NCBI GenBank assembly: GCA_020635565.1
Contig: JACJZN010000007.1
Location: forward strand, 682,001 to 746,000
Direction of reading: 5' to 3'
Origin: Flavobacteriales bacterium
GTDB lineage: Bacteria > Bacteroidota > Bacteroidia > Flavobacteriales_D > Parvicellaceae
DNA: 64,000 bases
A model generated the notes under the pieces. The model was given only the letters and a program-made list of their open reading frames with translations. It was not told the DNA's origin and did no database searches. Each line of letters starts with the position of its first letter. The first letter of the stretch is position 1. Positions 46,831 to 56,000 of the stretch are shown here, piece after piece. Made by a program: the position numbers and the translations under genes.

Positions 46831-47937
46831 GTGAAAGAAGCCCCTGAAGATCTTATATATCAAATTGCTCTGTTGGAAATGATGCATGTTGGCCCACGAG
46901 TGGCCAGAAAGATTATCAAATGTTTTGGTTCAGCTGAAGCAGTTATTAAAGCATCGGATTCAGAATTAAAGGAAATAGGTGACATTGGTCTAAAATTGAT
47001 TCATCAAAGAGGTAATGAAGAGTATTTTAGTTTTGCCAAAGCACAACTTGAATTTTGCAATAACAAAGGAGCATCTGTTCTAAGTTATTTTTCAAAAGCA
47101 TATCCCAGTCGATTAAAACAGTGCATCGATGCTCCTCAGGTTCTATATCAAATGGGGCATTGTAATCTCAATTCGAAACGAATGGTGGCTATTGTTGGAA
47201 CGAGGAATTGTACAAAATACGGTAGGGATGTTTGCGCTGAGTTAGTTGAGCAACTAGAAAAATATGATGTGACCATAGTAAGTGGTTTGGCTTATGGAAT
47301 AGATGCTTGTGCCCACAGAAACGCAATCAAAAACAATATGTATAACATTGGTGTTGTTGCTCATGGTTTAGATCGAATCTATCCATCAGATCACAAAGAT
47401 CTGGCAAATAGTATTGTTCAGAAAGGTGCAATTCTCACAGAATTTCCGATCAAAACCAATCCGGATCGAGAGAATTTTCCCCAGCGCAATAGAATTGTTG
47501 CTGGTATGGTTGATGCAATTGTAGTGATAGAGTCAGCTGCAAAGGGCGGTTCTTTGATCACTGCTCGTTTGGGGAATGATTATAATCGAGATGTGTTTGC
47601 TGTTCCAGGAACTCTAATGAGCGAACATTCTAAGGGATGTAACTATTTGATAAAATCCAATCAAGCACAATTATTTGAATCTGTTGCTGATATTGCCTTA
47701 AGTTTAGGATGGAAGAAACCAGATAAAGAGCTGGTGTCGGTTCAGCAGGAATTAATATTTGATCTGAATGACAATGAGAGAAAGATCGCTGTTTTCTTGG
47801 GGAAGGAAACGAAGACCATGGATGAAATCTCCGTTGAGATGAAGATTCAGATCAGCGAGTTGTCTACAATGTTACTGATGATGGAATTGAATGGTGTAAT
47901 TAAGCAACTACCAGGCAAGAAGTATCAGATAGCTTAG
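46831..47937 (+). CDS. dprA: DNA processing protein DprA
   Basis: A 368-residue protein that protects incoming single-stranded DNA during natural transformation and loads RecA. An N-terminal helix-hairpin-helix/SAM-like part (LLEMMHVGPRVARKIIKCFG) precedes the Rossmann domain with VAIVGTRNCTKYGRDVC, VSGLAYGIDACAHR, FPQRNRIVAGM and SAAKGGSLITA, all DprA signatures. The C-terminal winged-helix DML1-like end (about 300-368) is present. The start is GTG at 46831, next to a -7 box. It is 33 bases before the permease gene. Confidence 0.95.
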   Translation: MKEAPEDLIYQIALLEMMHVGPRVARKIIKCFGSAEAVIKASDSELKEIGDIGLKLIHQRGNEEYFSFAKAQLEFCNNKGASVLSYFSKAYPSRLKQCIDAPQVLYQMGHCNLNSKRMVAIVGTRNCTKYGRDVCAELVEQLEKYDVTIVSGLAYGIDACAHRNAIKNNMYNIGVVAHGLDRIYPSDHKDLANSIVQKGAILTEFPIKTNPDRENFPQRNRIVAGMVDAIVVIESAAKGGSLITARLGNDYNRDVFAVPGTLMSEHSKGCNYLIKSNQAQLFESVADIALSLGWKKPDKELVSVQQELIFDLNDNERKIAVFLGKETKTMDEISVEMKIQISELSTMLLMMELNGVIKQLPGKKYQIA

Positions 47938-47954
47938 GAATGAAAACTTTGCTT

Positions 47955-47962
47955 TAACTTTA
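47955..47962 (+). promoter_or_regulatory. Possible -7 box before the LolC/E-like permease gene
   Basis: TAACTTTA differs from TAnnTTTG at the final base and lies 8 bases before the GTG start. Confidence 0.35.
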
Positions 47963-47970
47963 CGCTGGTT

Positions 47971-49194
47971 GTGAAAACTACATTTTATATAGCTCGGAGG
48001 TACTTCTTTTCGCGAAAGTCGAAGAGTATTATTAATATAACCTCGGCAATTTCTGTGCTGGGAATTTTTGTCTCTACTGCAGCAATGATAATTGTTCTAA
48101 GTGGTTTCAATGGTATAGAGTCCCTAGTCAAAGAACTGTACAGTCACTTTGATCCAGACATTACTTTTTCTCCCAAAATGGGGAAGTCATACCATAAGGA
48201 TGAGGTAGATTTTGATGCTATAAAGTCTATGAAAGAAGTTGAGTATGTCTATCCTGTCATAGAAGAGATAACTATGCTCAAGCATGATGAGCAATACATC
48301 TTTGCAACAATGAAAGGGGTAGGTGAGGAGTTTTTCAAATCCGGACTTCTGTCACACTCAATTTACGATGGTCAGGGAATAATTGATGACTATAATACGA
48401 TGATCCTTGGATATGGGGTTCAAGGGAAATTACAGGTTGCCGCGAATGACATGTATGATAATAAAGTTAAAGTATATGGATTATTGCGTACCGAAAAGGC
48501 TTCCAAGAATAATCAGGACGCATTTAAAACTCAGGTTGGTTATGTCAGGGGTGTGTTTAGTGTAAATCCAGAGTTTGATAATCAATACGTACTAGTGTCT
48601 TTGGATTTTGCTAAAGAGCTTCTAGAGTATGAAGATGATTATTCTAAATTCGAAGTTAAGCTTAAGGACGGTGTTGATGAGTTTGAAGCAAAGGAAAAGA
48701 TCTTACAACTCACAGGAAATGCCTTCATTGGTAAAACACGCTACGAATTAAACGAGATCATTTTCAAAACCAATGAAACTGAAAAGTGGATGGTATTTTT
48801 AATTCTAGGGTTTATCATGATCATTTCCACCTTCAATATTATTGCATCACTTTCTATGCTGATCCTTGATAAACAAAAGGATATTAAGACACTGATCAGC
48901 TTGGGAGCATCTGAGATCATGATCAAGAGAATATTTATTCTGGAAGGGTTAATGATCAATTTTATAGGAGCGATCTTAGGTGGTTTGGTTGGTTTTGTAG
49001 TGTGCTGGGGGCAGATCAATTATCACTTTGTTGAAATGGAGAATAGTGTAACGGATTACTGGCCAGTAATCGTAAAATGGCAAGATATCGTTATGATCTT
49101 CACTACTGTTGTAGTCATTGGATTGCTTTCTTCATATATTCCAGTCAATTACTTGGTTAAAAGACATTTTAGTCAGATGTTTAAGCGTTCCTGA
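47971..49194 (+). CDS. LolC/LolE-like ABC transporter permease
   Basis: A 407-residue inner-membrane permease of the FtsX/MacB fold. One membrane helix (about 25-50) is followed by a large periplasmic domain (about 55-265) and three more helices (about 270-300, 315-350 and 370-390). The start KTTFYIARRYFFSRKSKS and helix ISAISVLGIFVSTAAMIIVL are typical of the LolC/E family that extracts lipoproteins from the inner membrane. No LolD ATPase is adjacent. The start is GTG at 47971. Assignment to LolC rather than LolE is not possible. Confidence 0.88.
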   Translation: MKTTFYIARRYFFSRKSKSIINITSAISVLGIFVSTAAMIIVLSGFNGIESLVKELYSHFDPDITFSPKMGKSYHKDEVDFDAIKSMKEVEYVYPVIEEITMLKHDEQYIFATMKGVGEEFFKSGLLSHSIYDGQGIIDDYNTMILGYGVQGKLQVAANDMYDNKVKVYGLLRTEKASKNNQDAFKTQVGYVRGVFSVNPEFDNQYVLVSLDFAKELLEYEDDYSKFEVKLKDGVDEFEAKEKILQLTGNAFIGKTRYELNEIIFKTNETEKWMVFLILGFIMIISTFNIIASLSMLILDKQKDIKTLISLGASEIMIKRIFILEGLMINFIGAILGGLVGFVVCWGQINYHFVEMENSVTDYWPVIVKWQDIVMIFTTVVVIGLLSSYIPVNYLVKRHFSQMFKRS

Positions 49195-49203
49195 CCCTTT
49201 TGT

Positions 49204-49234
49204 TTTGGTTTGATATTTGAGTATTTTATCTTTA
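49204..49234 (+). promoter_or_regulatory. Probable promoter of the WD40-caspase gene
   Basis: TTTG at 49204-49207, 19 bases, then TATCTTTA at 49227-49234 (7 of 8 positions of TAnnTTTG). The ATG is 11 bases downstream. Confidence 0.45.
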
Positions 49235-49244
49235 GAGAAAATTG

Positions 49245-52200
49245 ATGAAGATGAGATTGATACTAACCACCCTACTAATTGTTTTCTATTCTTGGTTATT
49301 TGCGCAGAAGCCTGAAGTTGTTGTTTCTACTGGTCATACGGACAAGGTGAATAGTATCAGTATTTCGTTAGATGGGACATTGATAGCAACGGGAAGTGGT
49401 GATAAAACTGTTAAGATAATCGAGACTTCTACGGGTAAGGAATTAAGAACTATTTCTGGTTTCAATCAGCGTGTGAGCGTAGTAAAATTCGACAAAACTA
49501 CTACCGTGGTGGCTGCTCAGTCAGAAGGCGAGGAATTGAAAATCATAGATCTTGAAACCGGTAATGTTACACAGAACTTTCAATCAAATCTAGATGAGTT
49601 TGACTTTTGCCTGAATGACCGTAAAGTTGCGTTTGTTAATACGAGTTCATATTTGTGTATCGGAGATATTGCTACTGGTGAAGTAACCGAGTTTGAAGAT
49701 ATTTATGGAATTGTTAGACTAATCGTTGGACGTTCTGATGATAGTAAATTAGTGTTCCTAGACTATAAGGGAGGAATTAATGAGGTAGATTTAAAGGAAG
49801 GAAAAATTGTTAGGAATGTAACTGTTTTTAAGGAATTTAAGTTTCCTACCTGTCGAATTGCATTATCCCCGGATGATAAAACACTGGCGGTTGCGTTTGG
49901 CGATCAGAAAACCTTAAAACCAACTTTGGTTGTTTTTGATTTCGAAACGCTGGAGCGTAAAGGAGAACTTAAGGGGCATGATTCTTACATCTTTGATATG
50001 ATCTTCAGTAAACAAACTGGCGATCTGATCACTACTTCACATGAGAATAAAACAATTATCTGGGATGTCAACAAAATGATGGAAAAACAATCTGCTTCAT
50101 TTGGGATCTTCGGTTCAACAGCACTTGATACACACCCATTTGAACCCTATTTTCTTCAGGCCGAGATGTCTACTGTTTATTACATCAGCGAAAGGGATAT
50201 GAAGGTTACAAAAACTTTCAGAGCACTTGGAAATAGAGTGATGAATATGACTTACGATCAGATTGGAAACTACTTGGTAACTACAGGAGTAAATATGTCT
50301 GGATTACCGGGAAGTAATGGAATGGTTAAAATTTGGGATTTGGAACAAAACAAGATCAAACGTTCAATTCATGGTTTTTGGCCAGTTGCATTTTCGCCAA
50401 ATGGACGTGATTTGGTGACGATGTATGGAGGATCTGAGATGGCAGTTTGGAACCCATCAACCGGTGAAATAAAAAACAAACTTAATACGGAGGGTGAGTT
50501 GATCCAAAATGTAGCATTCAATAAAGATGGGAGCCTATTGGCAGGAGCGGGATATTTAGGAATTCTGAGAGTCTGGGACATGAAGGACTACAAGTTGAGT
50601 AAAAAATTTGTCGGACACGTGGGTGGAATCTATGGCTCTAGTTTCAGTCCTGATGGAAAACTCTTGGTATCATGTGGCATGGATAATACCGTGCGAATAT
50701 GGGACTTAAAAACGGAGAAAGAGATTCATAAAATCGATCTGGCCGATGAGTATGCTATTATTTTGAGTGATGTTAAGTTTAGTCCAGATGGATCTTTAAT
50801 AGCTGTAGCTTCCTGGGATCACAAAGTTAGGATTTATAATACTTCTGATTGGTCTCTGAAGCATACGCTTGAAGGACATACCAATATGATAACAACAATT
50901 GACTTTAGTGCTGATGGAAGGTTTCTTGCAAGTGGAGCAGGAAATAATTCAGTCGCAGAAGCTGATAATTCTGTTATAGTTTGGAATGTTGAAAAAGGAA
51001 CTGAGCACTGCCGTTACAAGGGACATAGAGGAATGATCTGGAAAGTTGTCTTTGATAAATTATCCAGTCATATTTACAGCTCAGGTGATGACGGAACCAT
51101 AAGAGTATGGGATTATAAGAACTGTGAGGAGGTTGCATTAATGGCTTCCGTGGGAGATGAGGATTATGTAATTGCAACCCCAGATAATTATTACATGTCT
51201 TCCAAGGATGCGCTGGAAGCTGTTTCTTTCAGAATTGGCAAGAAACTATATCCTTTCGAACAGTTTGATCTTAGGTTGAATCGCCCCGATATTGTTTCTT
51301 CGAGGCTAGGAAAAACTCCGCAGGGATTAATCAATGCCTATCAATACGTTTATGAGAAGCGTTTAAGGAAAATGGGGTTTGACAAAGATCAACTAGGTGA
51401 GGACTTTCATATGCCTCAAGTGAAGATTGAAACAGATTCAAAGGTATTTACTACAACCAATCGAAAATTCAAACTGACGGCTTATGCAGAGGATGAAAAA
51501 TATATATTGGATCGATTGAATGTATATGTAAATGACGTTCCTATCTACGGTTTAAAGGGCTTTGATCTTAGTGACTTAAAGGCGCACTCTGTTCGTAAGG
51601 ACGTGGAGATAGAGTTGGCGGAAGGCAAGAATAAAATTCAGGTATCTGTCCATAATGAGAGTGGGGTAGAATCACTACGCGAGACCTATGAACTGGTTTA
51701 TAATGGAGAGATAGAAAAGAGTGATCTTTATCTTATTACAATTGGTGTAAGTAAATATGAGAATGAAAAGTTCAATTTGAAGTATGCCGCCAAAGACGCT
51801 CAGGATGTACTGAATGAAATATCGAAATCAGAGCATTTGTATAAAAGTGTGAAATCAAAAACATTACTAGACGAAGATGTTACAAAGGAAAATATTATGG
51901 CTTTAGCAGATTTTCTCTCATCGGCAAAGGAGAATGATGCCGTAATTATTTTTGTGGCTGGTCACGGTCTCTTAGATGAAAATCTAGATTACTATTATGC
52001 TACTCATAATGTGAATTTTGACCGACCTTCAGATGGTGGAGTGTCTTATGATATGCTGGAAAGTTTGATAGCTGCAGTTAAGGCTTATCAGAAATTGTTG
52101 ATTATGGATACCTGTCACAGCGGAGAATTAGACAAAGAGGAAGTCGAGGCAAGTAAGTCTGAAGATGTAAGATTAGGAGATGTTGAATTTAGAGCCGTTG

Positions 52201-52541
52201 GTGCTGGCCTAAGACAGAAAGAAGGGTTTGGATTTGAGAATGCGGGTGAACTTATGGAAACGATGTTCGTGGACGTGAGAAAGGGGACAGGAGCAACGGT
52301 GATTTCAAGTGCTGGTGGGGCTGAATTTGCTATGGAAAGCGCAGAATGGAAAAATGGCTTGTTTACATATTGCTTGTTGAATGGTTTACAATCTAAAATG
52401 GCTGATATCAATAAAGATGGTGAGATCCATGTTTCTGAATTGAGAAATTTTGTTTACGAAGAAGTGATTAAATTATCCAATGGAAAGCAAAGACCTACAG
52501 CAAGGGCAGAGAACCTTAGTATAGATTATAGAGTTTGGTAA
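49245..52541 (+). CDS. Exported WD40-repeat caspase-like (C14) protein
   Basis: A 1098-residue protein with a signal peptide (LILTTLLIVFYSWLFAQ). Residues about 25-640 are WD40 repeats, probably two propellers, with clear units such as VSCGMDNTVRIWDL, SGDDGTIRVWDY and GHTDKVNSISIS. A linker and Ig-like segment (about 700-825) follow. The end is a caspase-family peptidase domain (about 825-1098, opening with LYLITIGVSKYEN). The catalytic dyad is intact: His907 in VAGHG and Cys957 in DTCHSGE. Bacterial relatives cleave after Arg/Lys or Asp depending on type; specificity here is unknown. ATG at 49245 is used rather than the TTG before it. A terminator follows directly. Confidence 0.88.
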   Translation: MKMRLILTTLLIVFYSWLFAQKPEVVVSTGHTDKVNSISISLDGTLIATGSGDKTVKIIETSTGKELRTISGFNQRVSVVKFDKTTTVVAAQSEGEELKIIDLETGNVTQNFQSNLDEFDFCLNDRKVAFVNTSSYLCIGDIATGEVTEFEDIYGIVRLIVGRSDDSKLVFLDYKGGINEVDLKEGKIVRNVTVFKEFKFPTCRIALSPDDKTLAVAFGDQKTLKPTLVVFDFETLERKGELKGHDSYIFDMIFSKQTGDLITTSHENKTIIWDVNKMMEKQSASFGIFGSTALDTHPFEPYFLQAEMSTVYYISERDMKVTKTFRALGNRVMNMTYDQIGNYLVTTGVNMSGLPGSNGMVKIWDLEQNKIKRSIHGFWPVAFSPNGRDLVTMYGGSEMAVWNPSTGEIKNKLNTEGELIQNVAFNKDGSLLAGAGYLGILRVWDMKDYKLSKKFVGHVGGIYGSSFSPDGKLLVSCGMDNTVRIWDLKTEKEIHKIDLADEYAIILSDVKFSPDGSLIAVASWDHKVRIYNTSDWSLKHTLEGHTNMITTIDFSADGRFLASGAGNNSVAEADNSVIVWNVEKGTEHCRYKGHRGMIWKVVFDKLSSHIYSSGDDGTIRVWDYKNCEEVALMASVGDEDYVIATPDNYYMSSKDALEAVSFRIGKKLYPFEQFDLRLNRPDIVSSRLGKTPQGLINAYQYVYEKRLRKMGFDKDQLGEDFHMPQVKIETDSKVFTTTNRKFKLTAYAEDEKYILDRLNVYVNDVPIYGLKGFDLSDLKAHSVRKDVEIELAEGKNKIQVSVHNESGVESLRETYELVYNGEIEKSDLYLITIGVSKYENEKFNLKYAAKDAQDVLNEISKSEHLYKSVKSKTLLDEDVTKENIMALADFLSSAKENDAVIIFVAGHGLLDENLDYYYATHNVNFDRPSDGGVSYDMLESLIAAVKAYQKLLIMDTCHSGELDKEEVEASKSEDVRLGDVEFRAVGAGLRQKEGFGFENAGELMETMFVDVRKGTGATVISSAGGAEFAMESAEWKNGLFTYCLLNGLQSKMADINKDGEIHVSELRNFVYEEVIKLSNGKQRPTARAENLSIDYRVW

Positions 52542-52575
52542 AAAAAAAGGGCTTCAAATCGAAGCCCTTTTTTTT
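52540..52575. terminator. Bidirectional terminator between WD40-caspase and PepSY-like genes
   Basis: GGGCTTC pairs with GAAGCCC (7 bp, 5-base loop), with nine A before and eight T after. It serves the plus-strand gene ending at 52541 and the minus-strand gene ending at 52574. Confidence 0.93.
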
Positions 52576-53002
52576 ATTCTTGATAATGATAGGATCCATC
52601 TGGTCTAAAGTAGATGGTAACAATCTTCTTTTTGTCTTTGATTTTTACTACACATCTTTCTGGTGCAGTACCGGAATTGAGATGATAAGAATTTACTACG
52701 TTCTTCATTTTATAATTAGTAGTGACATATGATTGAACATCTGCCTGCAAATCTTCGAAAGCGATTTGAAGTAATGACGAACGATAATTTCCATGGTCGT
52801 CATAAGCGATCTCTCCAGCAGCGTTATTGGTGGAAAAAACAACTTTACATCCATTCTCAGAAACTTCCCAATTTGAATTTATGGTTGAACCTCGTTCACT
52901 TTCAATTCTTTCACTGAAATCAGCCAAGGCCTTTTCTGGGACAGTTTGTCCGAATGAAACGCCTACAATTGCAAGTGCTAAAACTACTACACTATACTTC
53001 AT
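52574..53002 (-). CDS. Exported PepSY-like (BLIP-like) small protein
   Basis: A 142-residue exported protein (signal peptide MKYSVVVLALAIVGVSFGQ). The mature part has two similar halves: one around NWEVSENGCKVVFSTN with IAYDDHGNYRSS, and one around MKNVVNSYHLNSG with KIVTIYFRPDGSYHYQE. The alternation of beta-strands ending in a D-x-x-G turn resembles PepSY-like/DUF2874 proteins of Bacteroidota. The two cysteines could form a disulfide. It begins 10 bases after the adhesin stop and shares that transcript. The family call is tentative and no function is known. Confidence 0.6.
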   Translation of the reverse strand: MKYSVVVLALAIVGVSFGQTVPEKALADFSERIESERGSTINSNWEVSENGCKVVFSTNNAAGEIAYDDHGNYRSSLLQIAFEDLQADVQSYVTTNYKMKNVVNSYHLNSGTAPERCVVKIKDKKKIVTIYFRPDGSYHYQE

Positions 53003-53012
53003 AATACATTAA

Positions 53013-56000
53013 TTATCTGATTAGTCTTAAATGACCATTAAATTCATACTCCTGTCCATCAAAACCTCTAGCAGTTATGATATAATAATATACTCCTTCT
53101 GGTACTTCAAGTCCAGCTTCAGTTCTTCCATCCCAACCAGCTTGAAGGAATTCATAAGTGGCTATTAGATTACCCCACCTGTTAAAGATGGTTATGTCAA
53201 AACTTTCAATAAATTCTGCCCTAACCTTAAAGAGATCATTTACCCCATCTCCATTAGGAGAGAAAATGTTTGGTATGATAACAGTTCCTTCTCCTATAAC
53301 GTTAATTGTGTACGTAGCGGTGTCTGTACATCCTGCCGCATCCGTAATAACCAATGTAACGGTATAAACACCGCCTGTATCGTAAACCATTACAGGAGGG
53401 TTCACTAAATTGGATGTATCTCCATTACCAAAATCCCAGTGATAACTTACTGCATTGAAAGATGTATCAAAGAATAACACTTCAAGAGGATATAATCCCG
53501 AGTCTGGCGTTGCTGTGAACTCTGCGTTAAGACTATCACCATCAACAATAGATAGAGAAGCTATCTGCGTACAGTTATTGCTAGCAGTTACTATGAGATT
53601 GTAGGTTCCTTCGCCTATTCCATTGAGATCAACGGTAGTATCTCCATTACTCCATAGATAGGTAAAAGGTCCTACTCCTCCGTTGACAGTAGAAGTGATT
53701 AATCCATCTGTAGAATTGAAACAACTTGCATCAGTCCCAACGAGGGTAATAGAGTCTATTCCCTGAATTGTAGTAACAAATATGGTATCCTGAATACTTA
53801 AACAACCATCTGAATTTATAGAGTTAACGGTAAAGATTGTGTCACCCAAAATCAAAGGAGAAATAGAAGATGTAGTTTCCCCTGTACTCCATAAGTAAGA
53901 GGTTCCTCCACTTGCCGTAAGATTAATCGTATTGGAAGTACACGAAATCGTGTCATTGGAAACATTGCTTATAGATGGGACCGGAAATACATCAACTGTG
54001 AATGTTGTAGAATCTACAGTATTACAGGGTATAGTTCCAATGCTATCCCAGGTTACAATAACCTTGAATGTGGTAGTAGTTGTAGGAGAGACCCAAATAG
54101 AATCGTTAGTCATTCCATTATCCCAAAGGAAGTATGCACCACCCTCAACCACGAGCATTGTACTGTCTCCAGCACAAATAGTAGTGTCTGATGCTGAAAT
54201 CGAGGCACTTACACCAGTTACCTGAACTAGGATAGAATCTTCAGCTGTACAGCCGTTTAGGTCTGCAACTACAGAGTACCATGTATCAACCAATGGATTT
54301 GCACTAATAGATTGAGAAGTTGCTGTTGAACCTACAGTCCACTGATACGTAGATCCTATAGCTCCGTTAGCTACTAAGGTCGTAGCGTCTCCAGCACATA
54401 TTTGATCCGCTCCAGAAATAAACACTTCAGACAAGACTGCATTTACTGTAATGTTTGTTGAGGCTGAGCATTCAAATTCAGATACTGTTACGGAGTAAGT
54501 TGTAGTGTCAAATGGTGTAACAGTTATGGTAGCAGTGGTTTCACCACTATCCCAAAGATAAGTACTTCCTCCAGTTACAGTAAGATCTGTTGAATTACCG
54601 TAACATACATCAATTCCTGGATTGGAAGAAATTGTAGGTGTAGGAATCGGATCAACAATTAAAGTAATATTTGCTGTAGATGAAGACAATCCACAACAAG
54701 GAGTCTCAATTTGTAATGTAATGTTATAAGTGCCTGGAGTGTTAAATACTTGACCTGTAACATCTACATTAGAAGTTGTAACTGCACTAGGTGAAATAGC
54801 ATTGTCAAAATCCCAGTAGTAGATATAATTAATACCGTTACTTACTGCTGTGAAATCTGCAGATTCACCCACACAAACATGGTAATCTGTGCCATACTGT
54901 GTGGCAGTTGTACCAATAACAGGTTGAAGTCCTGTTCCGCTCACAACAATGTTGACAAATCCTGTGTAGACATCACCTCCATAGTCTATGTCTTTGAATC
55001 CTGTGGTTGTATAAGAACTTGTAAATGTACTTCCTGCTCCTGTTGCAGGTGAACCTCCTGTTCCAACATCCCATGCATTACTAGATCCTGCTCCAAAATC
55101 AGTAGAAGTATTAGTACAAGTAACATTCTCAACTGTAATAGTTGGTTGAGAAGGAAGTCCGAAACTTGTTGAAGAAGTTGATAATGCCGTACCACTTTCT
55201 AGATAAACGCCATGCGACTCTCCATCACCGCCATCACCACCGTCTCCGCCAGTACCACCAGTACCACCTTGACCTCCTGGTCCACCTCTGTTTGCTTGGC
55301 CGTCACTAGATGTGTTTCCTAATGGAGAAGTTCCCCCTGTTCCTCCAGCACCACCAGATCCTCCAGTACCTCCTGTACCAATAGTGCCTCCGATTACATC
55401 TGAATCAATAAAGTTTCCGTTTGTTCCATTTGATACAAGCATCACAGCGATTGAGGATCCACCTCCGTACGCACCTTTTCCGGCACCACCGGCACCGCCA
55501 CCACCACCACCACCGGAACCTCCTCCGCCAGCAGCATCACATCCACCACCAGTGTCTCTTCCGCAGCCACCGCCACCACCACCACCAGAACCTCCAGTTC
55601 CTACAGTTCCATTAGTTCCTATGCCAGCTACCCAGAAACCTCCAACTATGCTTCCAGAACCTGTTGTTCCATTTACTCCATCGGTACCGTTTCCTCCAAC
55701 GCCTCCAGTTCCTCCGTAAGGAGTGTCAGAGTTATTTCCATCACTTGGTCCACCAGCACCACCAGTTCCTGGACTAGGTCCAGAACCTGTATTTCCTGAG
55801 TTTCCTGAAGCCGATGTGTCTTCATCCCGTCCATTTCCACCAGTTCCACCTGAATTTCCGTTTCCACCAGTAGTTCCTAACCCAGTAGCACTCGCACCAC
55901 CAGATCCACCCGCACCTCCGGTAGCTCCATTTCCTCCTTGATCTGTACTAAAGACTGCACAACTACTTTCTCCAGCTTGTCCTGTACCACCTGTACCTCC

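Noticed and set aside
49245..53002. WD40-caspase and PepSY-like gene as a toxin-immunity or defence pair
   Set aside because: The genes converge on a strong bidirectional terminator and the small gene is transcribed with the adhesin instead; there is no evidence of pairing.
55312..55941. Plus-strand proline-rich frames of 72-135 codons
   Set aside because: These are the antisense of the glycine-rich part of the adhesin; composition explains them fully.
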